Source: Tetramitus jugosus (lineage: Eukaryota > Heterolobosea > Eutetramitea > Acrasida > Vahlkampfiidae). From it: 64,000 nt of DNA. A program made the translations under genes and the position numbers. The DNA lies in NCBI GenBank assembly GCA_937625935.1, contig OW569370.1:423224-487223 (forward strand), given 5' to 3'. The notes under the pieces are model-generated. The model ran no database searches, was not told the origin of the DNA, and saw nothing but the letters and a program-made list of their open reading frames with translations. The stretch's first letter is position 1; the number at the start of each line of letters is the position of its first letter. This document shows positions 1-12,972 of the stretch, piece after piece.

Positions 1-493
1 AACCGAGAGAAGACCGATGGTCGTCCTGACTGCTGTCATTGCTACCACCCTTTCGAACCTTCTTGAATCTAGACAACAGAGAGCCACCACTGTGTTCATT
101 TGCCGTGCTTGGACTCATATTACCTTGACCAGAGCTAAAATTATGGTGCCTCTCTGAAGCAGGAAAGCTTGAATGAAATTTTGGTGTGTAACTGTGCTTT
201 GTCACTGTTCGGGACGAAAGACGAAACACATAGACATCACTAGACCGGATAAAGTTCGGTCCAATCCCACCAAACAACACTGCTGTATCATTGTCAATCG
301 TGCACAGTGAATGACCACTCACAGGAGGTGGAAAAGTACCTGTGAAGAATTCACTTGAAACCTCACTCCAATGAAGGCGAACACCATCAAAGCTAACTGA
401 TGAATCCAATATTGTTGCTGACTCAGGGTGCACTGGCTTGTGATCCTTGCCATCAACACTCACCCTGCGCTTCCATTTCTTGGTCTTGTCCAT
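1..493 (-). CDS. Kelch-repeat protein, partial (runs off left edge)
   Basis: A minus-strand frame starting with ATG at 493-491 stays open to base 1, giving 164 residues of a protein whose C-terminus lies outside the window. Residues about 57-90 contain a kelch blade: a SGHSLCTI stretch, then VLFGGIGP and DVYVFRL, the usual hydrophobic-GG plus aromatic pattern of a beta-propeller blade. The first 40 residues are basic and polar with no signal peptide, and residues 115-164 are Ser/Gly/Asn-rich, probably a linker between blades. Kelch propellers usually mediate protein binding, so the function cannot be said from this fragment. It is divergent from the YL1 gene, with only about 148 bp between the two ATGs, which probably holds both promoters. 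The frame and the kelch motif are seen; the role is unknown. Confidence 0.7.
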   Translation of the reverse strand, partial: MDKTKKWKRRVSVDGKDHKPVHPESATILDSSVSFDGVRLHWSEVSSEFFTGTFPPPVSGHSLCTIDNDTAVLFGGIGPNFIRSSDVYVFRLSSRTVTKHSYTPKFHSSFPASERHHNFSSGQGNMSPSTANEHSGGSLLSRFKKVRKGGSNDSSQDDHRSSLG

Positions 494-641
494 CCAAAAA
501 CAAGAGTTTTGCTCAAAAACGGTTTTTTCCTCCGAGTTCAAAAGAAATTGAGAAAAAAAAACCAGAGAGAAAAAGCTCGCACACACAACAATAACCACAA
601 CAACTTAACTTCACATATCACATAACTTTGATCTCGAACCA

Positions 642-2756
642 ATGAATAATGATGAAACAGTCGGAACCACTCGGAGACTTCCAAGTCGATCGAATCGAGG
701 CAGCATGATGGCCTCTCTCATTGCCAATGCCATTGCTGAAGACACTGTCAAAAAACAACATGTCGGAAAATTAGCCACTCAACTCAATGAACAGAGTGGT
801 GCAATGTTCGCTCAGTCTATTGCTGACAATAAGAAGGAACTGAGCGAAGAAGATCAAGCATATGAAGATTTTTGGAAGAAGCAGTTGGCTGGTGAAGATG
901 ACAACGCAGACAATGATCAGAATCATAGTGATGGTGATGATGCAAGTGGCTCGGCAAGTGCAATGATCGATTCAGATGATGAAGAGTTTGAAGACGAGAT
1001 GGATGACGAAGAATTGGAAAGAGATTACATGGTGGACGAAGAAGACGAAGAAGCAGAAGAAAATGAAGCAGCCAACAAAGGAGTTCCTAACGCGGAGAGC
1101 GACGAGTTGGAAACAGAAAGAAATGAACAAGAATTGGCGAGACTCGAGAGACAAGAGAAGAGAAGAACAACACAGAAGAAGAATGTTTATGTGGATCAAA
1201 AGAAGAAGGGAGCGAAAGCGAGTACAAAGGCATCATTAGAGCCGAACGAGGAAAAAACACCAAGAAAAAGAGCGAGAAGAGAGAGTAATGTTGCTGTCGA
1301 ATCACCTGGTGGTGGTTCAGGCAGCGATCTAGAGAAGGTTACTACGAGAGCATCGACAAAGGAACGAACAAAAATGACGATTGAAAAGGAAGAGATTCGA
1401 CGTTCGGAAACCAAAAAAGTGAAGAAACGAGTGTATAAAGAGCCAACGCAACAGGAGAGACTGGACGAAGCAAAAATTACGTCCGAGTATAACAAGTGGT
1501 CTCTACAATGGCTCATGCAGCGAGAGGATATGCAAAAGAAGAAGGTTATCAAACGAAAAGGAAACGAAATTTGGTTGGACGAAGGATACAACAAAATTCC
1601 TCGACTTACATACCACTCTGTCGATAATCACACTGCGATCGCCTATTCCAACATGGATATACCAACGATGGAGTACGATCCCAAGGAGTCAAAGCACTAT
1701 CAGAAAAGACTTCAGGATAGAATTGACACTGGACTTAATGAGGGTCTCTGCGTAATCACCGGAGAGAAAGCAAAGTACAAGGATCCAAAAACAAAGCTTC
1801 CATACGCAACCATGGATGCATTCAATCAGATACGGCAGGCTCAAGAGAAGTTCGAATTGGTTAAAAAGGAACCAAACTCGCAGCATCTGGACTTTATAGT
1901 TTACTTGAGCACGTCTGGCATTGCAAAGTTCCTGCCCGCCAAACTACTCGCTCTCAAAAAGACGGAACAGGACAGCAAGGAACCAAAGGTTATTGTCAAA
2001 GAGCAAAAAGTCGTCATTGTAAAGGAGAAGAAACAAAAGGAGCCCAAACAACAATCAGTTAAACAGCCCACGACTCCAAAAGCTCCCAAAACTCCAAAAA
2101 CCAAGATACCAAATATTAGTACTCAGCCAATGGTTTCAGTGTTCGATTTGCAACCACAACAACCTGATGCAAAGCCAATCCCCATTACCTCAGTTTCTCC
2201 TCCAGTTCTATCTCCCATCGCTGTTCCACCTATGTCTCATGCACCTCATCCTCACCAGATGCAGCATCCACCAGCACCACAAATGCCACACTATGTGATG
2301 TCGCATAATGTTGTAAGTCCACCACAAAGACAACCCATGCCGATGAACGGCTATGTACAATCACCTGGAGGACCATCGCCCCAACAACAAATCATATACT
2401 TGACAAGCCCCATGATGAACAACCACCAATTTGCATATGGATATCCGATGCAACAAGGACCTATGCAATTTATGCCCACACAATCGCCCCGCAACTCGAA
2501 ACCCGGTATGGTGATGGGAAATCTATCCTCGCCTGTTTCAGCATCGGGGATGTCCATGTTCCTTCCTGGTGTTCTTCCTCAAACACAAAACTCTGGCATG
2601 TCTGCATCACCTCAGTATCCCGGAGTTTACTCTCCGGTATACAACCCTCACTTACAACAGCAATTGCACTTTGGTCAACCTCAAATGATGCCAAACATGC
2701 AAATGCAATCACCAACCAATACCAATCCTAACAACAATAACCAAAATCCAAAATAA
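642..2756 (+). CDS. VPS72: VPS72/YL1 family subunit of the SWR1/SRCAP chromatin remodelling complex
   Basis: Single-exon ORF of 704 residues, ATG at 642. The N-terminal third has the YL1 layout: a basic start with Arg/Ser/Asn (residues about 11-20), then a long Asp/Glu tract (about 80-165), then Lys/Arg-rich coiled sequence to about 270. In YL1/Swc2 the acidic region binds the H2A.Z-H2B dimer. The YL1 C-terminal signature begins near residue 370 with CVITGEKAKYKDPKT followed by LPYATMDAF, matching the family pattern CxxTGxxAKYxDPxTxLPY. The tail from about 470 is Lys then Pro/Gln/Met-rich low complexity, making this protein roughly twice the animal length. It would act in the nucleus in H2A.Z deposition. 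The neighbour upstream is divergent. The assignment rests on the C-terminal signature plus the acidic N-terminus and is strong. Confidence 0.9.
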   Translation: MNNDETVGTTRRLPSRSNRGSMMASLIANAIAEDTVKKQHVGKLATQLNEQSGAMFAQSIADNKKELSEEDQAYEDFWKKQLAGEDDNADNDQNHSDGDDASGSASAMIDSDDEEFEDEMDDEELERDYMVDEEDEEAEENEAANKGVPNAESDELETERNEQELARLERQEKRRTTQKKNVYVDQKKKGAKASTKASLEPNEEKTPRKRARRESNVAVESPGGGSGSDLEKVTTRASTKERTKMTIEKEEIRRSETKKVKKRVYKEPTQQERLDEAKITSEYNKWSLQWLMQREDMQKKKVIKRKGNEIWLDEGYNKIPRLTYHSVDNHTAIAYSNMDIPTMEYDPKESKHYQKRLQDRIDTGLNEGLCVITGEKAKYKDPKTKLPYATMDAFNQIRQAQEKFELVKKEPNSQHLDFIVYLSTSGIAKFLPAKLLALKKTEQDSKEPKVIVKEQKVVIVKEKKQKEPKQQSVKQPTTPKAPKTPKTKIPNISTQPMVSVFDLQPQQPDAKPIPITSVSPPVLSPIAVPPMSHAPHPHQMQHPPAPQMPHYVMSHNVVSPPQRQPMPMNGYVQSPGGPSPQQQIIYLTSPMMNNHQFAYGYPMQQGPMQFMPTQSPRNSKPGMVMGNLSSPVSASGMSMFLPGVLPQTQNSGMSASPQYPGVYSPVYNPHLQQQLHFGQPQMMPNMQMQSPTNTNPNNNNQNPK

Positions 2757-3195
2757 AATCCCGCCCGTAATTTTGTCGCTGTCGCATGTTCGCACGTCAA
2801 AAAGCGGTTTTGTGACGCGTTGTCAAATTTCCATCCTTCCCACCATCCATAAACGACCCTAAATTTTTGATGGTTAGAAGAGAACTTTTTGTCAGTTGAG
2901 ATTCACTGTCATCGTTCACACCGCAATTCAGCGACATTTGACACTCAAAGCTTTTTTTCCAGTCAACAACAAAGAAGAAAAGGGAGAAACAATCGTTTTT
3001 GAATCATCAGAATCACAAGTTATTGAAATTTTTTCAACAACAATTGCACGACACTCACACTTGTACAACAGCAAACATCAACAAACAAAAAGTAGACTTC
3101 TTCTTGTGCCTAGAGATTCTTCAAAATTCTGTAGTCGTAATTATCTTTCACACACATCGAGAAAAGAACAAATATCCACACACATAATATAAATT
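2757..3195. other. Intergenic region and presumed 5' leader of the RasGAP gene
   Basis: About 440 bp without a convincing gene. A 98-codon open frame at 2896-3192 has low-complexity, unbiased codons and no recognisable motif, so I read it as chance. The sequence is CA- and A-rich towards 3195, like the leaders of other genes in this window. No tRNA, repeat or terminator was seen. Confidence 0.5.
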
Positions 3196-6100
3196 ATGGA
3201 ACATTTATTGCTTTTAACAACAGTGGAGAGAATTGGTGATTCTGTATGTACATTTATAATGTTGACATGTGAATATTGATCCGTTGGTAGCACTCACTAA
3301 CCACCCACCCACCACTACTTCTTCTTCCTACATACCTGATGGTTTCATCATACTTTAGCTTCCATTCTCACCACCTAGTCAAAGACGTAGAGGAGCACCC
3401 AGAGAGTACTTGAAAGAGTACATTAATACTCTCAATGATGTCATAGTGCTTCCTCAGATACAGCTGCACAAGGTGATTCAGCCCTTGTTAGATCTGTACA
3501 ATAACATCTCTAAGGTATGTCGTGACTATGTTGTTGTTGTTGTTGTTATTGTGATTTATTTCTACGCGATTCACGTGTCAGCTCACACTCAAATTGTTTT
3601 CTGTGTAACATGCGCAAAAATCAATAATGTCAACCAAAAAAAAACGCAACAAACAAAATTCATGAATCATGTACAACTGGATAGATCTCTCTAACGAAAG
3701 GATGCAAGAATCGAAGCAGTGTTCTCAAGAGATTAGAGCTCGTTTATGAGAGCAAATTGATCATATTGAGTCTATTTAGTGATTATTTGAATTTTGCAGT
3801 GCCAGACAAGTCCAAGTGTCAACCGAATCATCACTTTGAAAACTTGTTTTATAATTTTGACTCTGATGATTTACTGATTGAAGAATTGAAGCCATTGGAA
3901 GACAATGGTGAAGATAGTGCCATGCTCGAACAGTTGGAGCAATCGATCACTGAAGTCATCCAGCAAGCACTCAACAGCCAACACTATCTATCCATGAGCT
4001 CAACCAACAGTGGCGCGAGCAGTAGCAGTAGCAACTCTAGTTCTGATCATCAAGACAATGCACCATCTACTCCCATCTCCAAACAAAACTCGTCCATGAT
4101 GGTGAGAAGTGTGTTGAGCAGAGGCAGACCGAGCGACAGTGAGAGTATTTTGTCATCTTCTCCGCCTACGACGCCAATCAAGAGTGCACTTGCACAGCAA
4201 CAACAACAACAACAAATGTTCAATCTCTCGGCTTCTCCAGCACTCAGGGCAGGTTCCTTTGTCAAGAGGCGAGGTGAGAGTGTTCACGGATCCGATGTCA
4301 AGGCATTGGACGAAACTGTGGCTCACAATTTGGCTGGTCTCGTTGTGACTCGCCTGTTGAGAGGATTCGATATTGGAGAGGAGAATCCGGAGCATATTTT
4401 GAACTGTGTAGAACGGTTCCAGGACTTTGATTCCAAGACGGAATCGGATTTGGGCTCACCAAGCTCTTCCAATAACAACACAAGTGACAGTACTGACTAT
4501 GATCCATACGCATTCGGTGGTGTCTCAAGAAACAACATTGAAGTTTTCAAAGACTCACATTTGAGAATCATTGAGAGAAAGATGAGATTCAAGTGCACTG
4601 AGATTCTCTTCAAATTGAGTTGCACAAGCTTCTCTACAGTGTACACAAGAATTGAGGAAGTGATTGCCAATCAAAATGGTGCTAATTCAAGCACTGCTGC
4701 CCAAATGATGGATTTGAAGATCAAGGAGGAGCAAGAGAAGGAAGCTGAGGAGCAATCAGGATCCGGAGATGGTGATGTAAGTCTAGTGGTCGTCTCAAAG
4801 GATGAACGAGTACCATTTGATGAGAGCTTTGATTCTGCAGATGGTATGAAGGTGCTCCAAATTGTTCAATATTTGAACTTGACTGGATCTGCTCTCTCAC
4901 AAATCTTCCAATCATTGGTCAATCAGACAAGCAAGCAATTTATCAAGTATATTGAACAATTCGATTTGGCAGATAGCCTCAGGTTGGCCATTTGGAATTG
5001 GATCTTGATGTATAGAACAGAGTTTTTGACATTGCACACTCAGGGCAAGTCTCACCCTGGTGCCTCAGAGCTGTTCGATGTCCTGTTTACTTATCAGAAG
5101 GGTAAGAAGGACAGAAGAGTTGTTGTCTCTCCTTTGATGACAATGCTCTTGCTTCTGTGTCCTGATAAGCTTGCCAAGAGTCTCAAGAGTTCCAAGGGAT
5201 CAGACAACATGTCCCAGTTCATTCACAAGACGCTGCTCAAAGTGATTGTGACCACCAACAAGAAGGTCAAGGAAAAGCCATTGGCTATTTCTGTATTGGA
5301 GAGTTTTGTTGAAATATTGCGTGTTTCAGCAATGTTTAACTCCTCTGGTGAAAAGAATGCAGTTCAGTTGCTATTGGAGCAAGGTGAAGAAGCTTTAAGA
5401 GATATTTTCATCAACAACACTGGCAGCATCAGCAAATACTTTGGTTTGACCAATATGAATTATGAATTGAACCCATACATTACGAATGAAAAGGAAGTGG
5501 AACTCACTGCCTATGTTGCTCAGAGTTATTTCATGAAGGATATGAACGGCTCCGTGAAGACTATATTACCAAAGTTGGTCCAATCTGGTGCTTTGGAAAC
5601 TGAAGCAATGTACAAGAGACTTTCTCTATGCAAGGCCATTCTTTCTCTGATTGTGGGTCCTAGTCCTCGACAGGGCAGCAACAGAGTACCTGGAAACTCA
5701 AACATGTTTGCAAGCATGTACACAGCAGTTGCAAGTGATTTACGAGACACCCTTCAAGAAATTACAACCTCATACATGAACATGAGTAAGAAGAATGAAA
5801 TCATTGGTCAGCAACAAGACTATTTCATGTCACTGAATGTGTATGACCCATCGGAGATTCCATCTTACTACTCCAGTAGTGTAGCCAAGAAAAAGAGAAC
5901 TCAATCCAGCCAGAAAGGTGTATTCCTGTTGAACAGAGGTGGTTCCGCTCAACTGCGTAACAGATATCAATGTATGATGGATACAATGAACACTGTACTG
6001 CAATTATTCAGTGCTGATCCGAACATGTTCCTTGTCAAGGGTGCAAAGGATAGTGCCCAACACATTGAGAAGAGTTTCCTCGTTCTAGCCAATAGTTTTG

Positions 6101-9100
6101 TCAGTGTCAGACATCCAGAAGTTCAAGAGCAATGCGTTAGGCTATTGTCCAAGCTGTTCTTAGAGAAGTATGTCCTTCAATGGCTCTCTCCAAATAGTCA
6201 ATCGTCGAGTGCTCTGATCAAGGGACTTCAAGTATCTGAAGTTCATCAAATTATGAGCTATGTTACTGTTGTCAGTTCAGTTTTGTCCAGATTGAGTCGA
6301 GCTCTTTTCGAGGAACAAGTTACAGCTACCATTCAAAAGATTATTTCTCTCATCAGACACATCACCTTCACTTGCAAGATATTCTACACGAGAAACAGAG
6401 AACATTTGACCGGTGAAGTGGTGAATGATGCAAAGAGACTGAACACACTCGAGACTTTGGCAAGTAATGTTCTTGTGAGTTTGTGCAATCCAGACAAGGA
6501 TATTTGGAAGACGACCTGCAAGACCTTGAGAGATATTTGTGATCAGATTGAACTACTGCATAACCAGAACATTAAGAGCTTGAACTATGCTTTCAACAGA
6601 CAACTCAGCAGTGTCAACTTGGAAGCTGATTTGCAAGATATCCAAATGGAGAGAAGAAATCAGATCCAACTCTTTAGAAGAATTGAAGTGCAAACACAGA
6701 GTAGTGTGACTGCCTTCGATGAAGTGTTTAGACTTTGGAGAGAGTTAATCAAGGTTCCTGAGCATCAAAATGATGAATGGCGTGACAAGTTAACGAACTA
6801 TACATCATTGCTCTGTGCTCTAGGTGGTGTTTGTTTGCAATCAAAGACAAAGTCCAATTCCTTGGATGCCTTTATGAGTGAACTCATGGACCATGTAACG
6901 AGCAGTGATCCATTGATCCGTCAAGTCGTCGCATACTCTGTTGCTATTGACACCGCACCAGCGCTTTATGACAAATTGTTCCACTACATGTACAAGACTA
7001 TGAAGAACTTGACTGAACAGAATCAGTCTGAAGCAAAGGCAATGAGAGTCACTGAACAATACGTGTTTATCTGTAAGACAATTGTTGAAAGCAAGGAGGC
7101 CACTGGTGATCTGACCCTTGCAAGTGATTTGGACAAGTTGGTGACCCTCTTGGTTCAATTTATCAGCTCCAAGTCAAAGAGAAATGGTGCAACGAACACT
7201 CCTAATTTGTCAAGAATGCAAAGTGTCTCCAACATGGACCCACCATCTCCTGTTTCCACCACAAATAATTCCTCAATTGAAGTTGATGTTGAGAAGGAAT
7301 TGGTTCAGATGAAGCTGAGGCTATCTTTGCTCATTGAAACATTTATGAACAAGAGTGAATACATTTCATTCGAGAATGAACAAGCATTCAGAAAGAGAAC
7401 CATCCAACAATTGCTGCCATGGACAAGCTTCTTTGCCTTCAAGGGTTCCCAGACTCAACAAAAATTATTCAAGATTGATCCTCAACATGTCGATTTAGAC
7501 ATGAACTGCATGAGAGCAATTTCATCATTGCTCTCTGGTTATGTTCTGGACAATGACTCCGAACAGGAATACTCTGAATATTTCACTTTCCTCATTCAGT
7601 ACTTGGAGAAGACACCAAAGTCTCATACAACCTTTATGACATTCATCAAGAAGGGTCTCAATGCCTTGTTGTCTGTTAATAGTGGTTTTAGTTTGGAGTA
7701 CTTCATGACCATGGTTTACAATCATGATGAACATGTTCGTTCCACATTCCTGTCATTACTGGGTACATTGATGAAGCGTAGGAAGTTCAATGCCAATGAC
7801 GATGTCGATGACGACGATGAGACAGATGATGATAAGAAGCAGTCCGATGAGGTAGCTTCAACTGAGAACAAGTATGCAAGGATTGTCCAAGATCTCTTCT
7901 TGAGATACAATCATAGACCTGTGTTCATCTTGTTTGACCAAGTCAAGAGTAATGAGAAGGATGACGCCTGTGATGCATTTGTTGTCATTTATCAAAGCAT
8001 GGGTTATGCACCTCTGCTTGACATGCTCAACTTGAGTATTCAATTGGAGGTTAACAGCACATCTGTGAATCAACCAGGTACTCTTTTCCGAGCCAACAGT
8101 ACAGCGAGTAAGCTCATGAAGAAGTATTGTGCCAGAGTAGCCGGTCCATATCTGAAGTCTGTGCTTGGTCCTCTCATGGACAAGGTTTGCAACAATCCTA
8201 AGAACTTTGAAATTGATCCATCCAAGGTCAAGGATGGAGAAGACGTCAATGTCAATGTGGCCAACACCAAGCAGGTGATCCAAGAATTCATTGACACTAT
8301 TTTGAACAATATCGACCAAATTCCATATCAATTCAGAGAATATTGTCGATACTTGTACAAGAGTGTTGGTAACAAGTTCCAGATGATTGACGACCCAACT
8401 CGTGAAGAGGATGTGAGAGGAAGACCACTTGAAGAATACGAATTGGATTACAGTCACATTTCAGTTGGTGGTTTCTTGTTCTTGCGTCTCATTTGTCCTG
8501 CTGTTACAAGTCCTCAACTGTATGGTTTGACAAAGGATTTGCCAGGAAACGATGCTCGTCGTTTCTCTATCATTATTACAAAGGTTCTTCAAAACATCTC
8601 CAACGGTATATTCCAGAGCAGAAAGGAACCTTTCATGCAGACGTTCGAGGAGTTCACAAAGAACAATTTGATCAAGTTTAAGCAATTCTTTGCTGAACTC
8701 GCTACTGATCCAGTTGATGAGGAAGAATCATTGAGAAGACAACAGAACGCTATGCCTGAGAATGTGACCGAGGAGGAAATGGACGACTCCTATGGTACAG
8801 TTCATCGCTACTTGTCAGACTACCAAGAAGCATCAAGAAGTGCTCTTCAAGCATTCTTCACCTCTAGCGACCCATCTGCTGAAATTCGTGTTGGTACAGA
8901 ACAATCATCTGAACCAAGTGCCTATGATGTTTTGAGCACCTGGTTGAATAAGGCCGGCCGCCCTCCTGAGAAGAAGAAGACCACAACCACGAAGAACAAT
9001 GCCAAGGAATACTCCTCTATTATCTTTGAGCAATTCATTCAAAAAACTGAAAAGATTGTGACTGAGAACAAAGAAGCTCAAAAGGTATTGGAGAGCATTG

Positions 9101-12100
9101 AGAATAAGCAGATCTTCTTCGTTGGTGGTATTTCGAAGAAACAAGGCCATATTGTTTACTTCGTACCTCAAAGATTATCTGCAGCAGAGCTATATGTGCA
9201 TATTGATATTCTTCTGTATCACATCCTGATCACATTGAGAAAGATTTTCCAACAACAATATGTTTTGGTGGTTGATTGTACTCTGTGGGAGCCTCATATG
9301 GAGATTCCATTTGCCACAATTATTAAGCTCAGCAAGTTCATGCCTATGGGAGCAAAGAAGAATTTGTCTGAAGTTGTGTTTATCAATCCAAACAACAGTT
9401 TCAAGAAGTTCCTCAAGAAGTTCTCCTCGATGATGAAGAAGTCCAATCAACTCAATGTTGTCACAGCGATCGGAGAGAAAGACCCTGTGAAGTGGGCTGA
9501 GATTTTGAATGTAGACGTTGAAAAGACGACACAATATCTCAATGAGAACAAGAAGGCTGATTCTACCATTACTAGCATTGTTCCACTTCCAGCTGTCACT
9601 CTGAATATTCAGAACGAGACCACCTTTGTATCATCCGTTCAAAGAGTGTCCAGCACAGCAATCATCGATTCACAATTAGTTTTGACCAAGGATTGCCTGT
9701 ACGTTGTAACAAAGGAAAAGACTCAACTTGTTGGAAAACCTTTCCTCTACAATCGTGTTGACCACTTCCATGTGGAAGGAATTAGTGAAATTGCTGCAAA
9801 GAGATCCGCAAGAGCCATGATTGGAAGATCAAAGGACTTGCAATTCAAATATGATCCTAATGTCAAGACAGCAAATGATTCAAGCAATTATACCAATTCC
9901 AATAATGCGCTTGTCACTGCTCCTGTTGCAACTATCTCACTAAGACATACTGAGCGAGAGAAGCTGATGCAAGTTATTTCTGATGCTGCTGAAGTTAAGA
10001 GAAAGGAGAACGAGAAGAACGCAGCTCAATTCATTCCTCCAACGACAGAGAAGAAACAAAAACAACGTCTCAAGCCAAGTGACGTTCCTGGTCAACTTCT
10101 CAATATATGTTTCTTGAATCTTGAGAGTTCCAACAGCGCAACGCGTTATGCTGCCTACAATCTGCTCACCAGTATCATCGAACAATTCCAATTGCCAATT
10201 TATGATGTTCTTGAAAGTGATATCATCAGCGTGCCAAGAAATACTGAAGATCTAGTGTTGGAAATGAGTGAACTTGTGTCAAACCAGAAGCCAGATATTA
10301 CTCTTGAATTCTTGAACGAAGCGCTCAGTGCCTTCTCTCAAATTGAACCAAAGTCCCAGGTCATGTGTGCCAAGTATCTCAAACCATGGATCCACAATCT
10401 CTCATTCTTCTACTATAAGGGTGGAGAGAGTGAAGACAAGAAGAAAGAAAATGAAAAGGCACAGCCATCTGAAGCAGTTGTGGCATCTGGAAAGATTGAA
10501 GCCAATGAAACCACACACAAGAAGCTTGCTGAATGGTTCTTGCGCCTTGCTCGTGTCAGTTGTGAATCTAGTCAAGTTTTCCCTGCTGTTGCAGAGTTGT
10601 GGACTTTGATTTCTCAAGAAAACCAGAAAATGCTTTACATGGGTTTGGAAGCTGCGATCCAGTACGGTGTAGAGATGGGCGCTGTTGAAGCAGATCAATC
10701 ACTTATCAACGATCTCGTTGTTACTCTTTCTGTTCACTGTCCAAAGGAAGAAAATGTGGCATTAACCATCATTAACTCGATCGTTGACTGTCTACTGCCA
10801 AAGTCCAATACTACGGAGAATGCTAATACTTTGAACATTTGTGATCTCATGGAGAAGGAACCAAACGAAATTTACAACGACAAGAACTGGAGTAAGATTA
10901 TTATCTATCTCAGATTCTTGATGAATTTGTCTTTCCAAAACAGATTGAATGTGGTTGAGAACTTGCCTCACCTATTGAACCTTCTGGTCTTGTTAGTTGG
11001 AGTCGGTCATGACATTTGCATTCGTAGTACTCTTCATGGTCTCTGTTGCAACATCATTCACTCTTTGTTGACAGAACTACCATTCTTAACCAGCAAAGAT
11101 ATCAATAGAGATAAGAAGGTTGATGTTGAACAGTTGATTCTGGACCCTGAAATGCAAGCTCTCGATAAGAAGATCCTCGAATACAAACAAAATGTGATTA
11201 ACAACACAAAGAAGTTGAATGATAAGAATAGTATTCGAGGAGTGTTTATGGGTTCACCAAACATTGAACCTGCTCCATTTGCAAAGTTGACCACTGAGAA
11301 CAAGAAACTATCCTTTGACACATGTAACATGCTCAAGGTTGAATCACTAGTCAGATTTTTGATTGACACAATGTCCAATTGGACAGATCACTGGAATGGC
11401 TTGTGGATGGTCGAATGGCAGAAGATGTGCAAGTCCATTCTCGAAAACGAATCCATTTTGAACTCGAAGGACACTAAGTATCACCTATTTTATGCTCGAT
11501 CTTTGGTCACCTATTCTCTTCTGACATGTGAAAAGCCTGGAAGCAACGGTGAGAAGGAAATCATCTCAGCAAATGACGACTCAACAGCCTATGCAGAGGA
11601 AGAGGAACATAAGGATCACTTGTCTAAACTTGGTCACAACATCATCACATTCACACTCAAGTTCTTGTCTCAACAAAGTTTGAGCGAGTTAATGCCAAGT
11701 ACCAACAATTCTTCTGCCGATAGCAAATTCAAGTACAAGCAACAACAAGATTTGTTGTTGAGTATTGTGTTGACTCTTGGAAGATTTGTCCAGAAATTGA
11801 AACCTTCAACAGATGCTCAACAACTTCAATTGACCGAGAGTTTGTTCTTGACTGGACTTGTTCTATTGGCAATTGTGGATGCACGTATTTACAATGCTGT
11901 TCTCAGAACAATGGGCTTCATCGTTTCATCCCTCCATGATTGTGGCGTACTCGATAAGTATGAAAATTTGTCTGAATATATGAATGACCGACTGAGAGGA
12001 ACTGCCAACCCATTGTGCAGTGGTGTCTTAGAAGAGTTCGAGCAAGTGACCGGTATCTCATTCAAAGAACACTTCTCATTTGCCATGAGTATCTTGTTGA

Positions 12101-12885
12101 TGAAGGCTCTCGTTGGAGAAAGTACAAGAGACGATGCGGCTGCCCTTCTCAAACAATTCCACATGCTTCAAAATAAGTTGCACTGGCATCCAAGAGAATC
12201 TCTTGGTTATTTCTGTGGTCTGATTGCCTTTGACAGACAATACAGCACAAACAGTTTCTGTGACTTTATGTATCAACGCGAGGTATTTGAGCATCCCAAT
12301 GGCATCAGAGTATTCCTATTCCAGAAGTATCTCTTCACTCTTGTCACTGAAATTAACACTGCAAGTGCAAACAACGAACAGGCAATGCTCTGCATCTACA
12401 AGACACTGAACAAAGGATTCGACTCTAAGATTAGATCTCTCTTCACTGACGTATTCAAGGATCATCATTCAATGAGTCATGTTGTCCGTACTTACACTAG
12501 CTCTGAGAATGACAAGATTATTGAAGCATGTATGAATTTGTTCAAGAGTATGAGTAATGAGATTAGAGGAACTGCCTTGTCGATGAAGGAACCATTCCAA
12601 GAGTGCGGTTTTGGCGGATTTAAGAAGCATAGAACCTTTAAGGTTGTCAACTCTGGTGAAGAATTGAAATCGGTCGTCATTCCAACACAGAACTTGCTCT
12701 GCAAATTACTGCGAACCCTCTCAGAACATGCTGGTATTCAACAGATCGCCGAACAATCTGGGAGTGCAAGCCAAAACATTGCCCTGCACAAACAGAAGGT
12801 GTTAGAGCAGACTGTGGCTCGGCAAACAAAACCATCAACCAGCTCTGCCTCAAACGAAGAAGCCCATGAAGATGAACACGAATAA
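3196..12885 (+). CDS. NF1: Neurofibromin (NF1)-type RasGAP, giant, with two proposed upstream exons
   Basis: The long open frame (exon 3) has no upstream ATG that fits, so I propose join(3196..3243, 3359..3514, 3685..12885). Exon 1 gives 16 residues and ends at GTATGT; exon 2 is phase 0 and ends at GTATGT; acceptors are TTTAG and ATAG. The protein is about 3,134 residues, close to animal and Dictyostelium neurofibromins. Order: NF1-like N-terminal helical repeats (for example AIWNWILMYRTEF then LLLLCPDKL); the RasGAP domain, with the arginine-finger motif LFRANSTASK (Arg at bases 8089-8091, residue about 1537) and FLRLICPA matching FLRFINPA near residue 1665; a Sec14/CRAL-TRIO-like domain (about 1840-2000); a PH-like domain (about 2030-2170); and a long HEAT-like tail. 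It should accelerate Ras GTP hydrolysis at membranes. An Asp-rich loop (7799-7835) and a Gln tract (near 4200) are low-complexity inserts. Identity is strong; the exact 5' exons are inference. Confidence 0.92.
3244..3358 (+). other. Proposed intron 1 of the NF1-like gene
   Basis: GTATGT donor at 3244 and TTTAG acceptor at 3357-3358, phase 0 on both sides. The following exon is open in only one of three frames, and that frame joins both neighbours. Confidence 0.6.
3515..3684 (+). other. Proposed intron 2 of the NF1-like gene, with a GTT microsatellite
   Basis: GTATGT donor at 3515. I favour the GGATAG acceptor at 3683-3684 because it keeps phase 0 and leaves an open frame into the long exon. 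Another acceptor (TTTTGCAG near 3799) would need a different phase. A short (GTT)n run lies near 3530-3545. Confidence 0.5.
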
Positions 12886-12972
12886 ATCACCAATCAACAC
12901 AAAATTACTCTGACCAGCCAATCTTTTCTCTCAACCCAGAAGCGACCCAAACTTGGGATCAACATGCAAAAC

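Noticed and set aside
1196-1594. 132-codon minus-strand frame inside the VPS72 gene
   Set aside because: It mirrors the Lys/Arg-rich coding region; Phe/Ser/Leu-rich translation without a motif is the usual shadow of such sequence.
2896-3192. 98-codon plus-strand frame before the RasGAP gene
   Set aside because: Low-complexity, no motif, and it sits where the leader should be. The better start is at 3196 with spliced exons.
7858-8457. 199-codon minus-strand frame inside the NF1-like gene
   Set aside because: Fully antisense to the RasGAP domain, whose catalytic motifs are clear on the plus strand.
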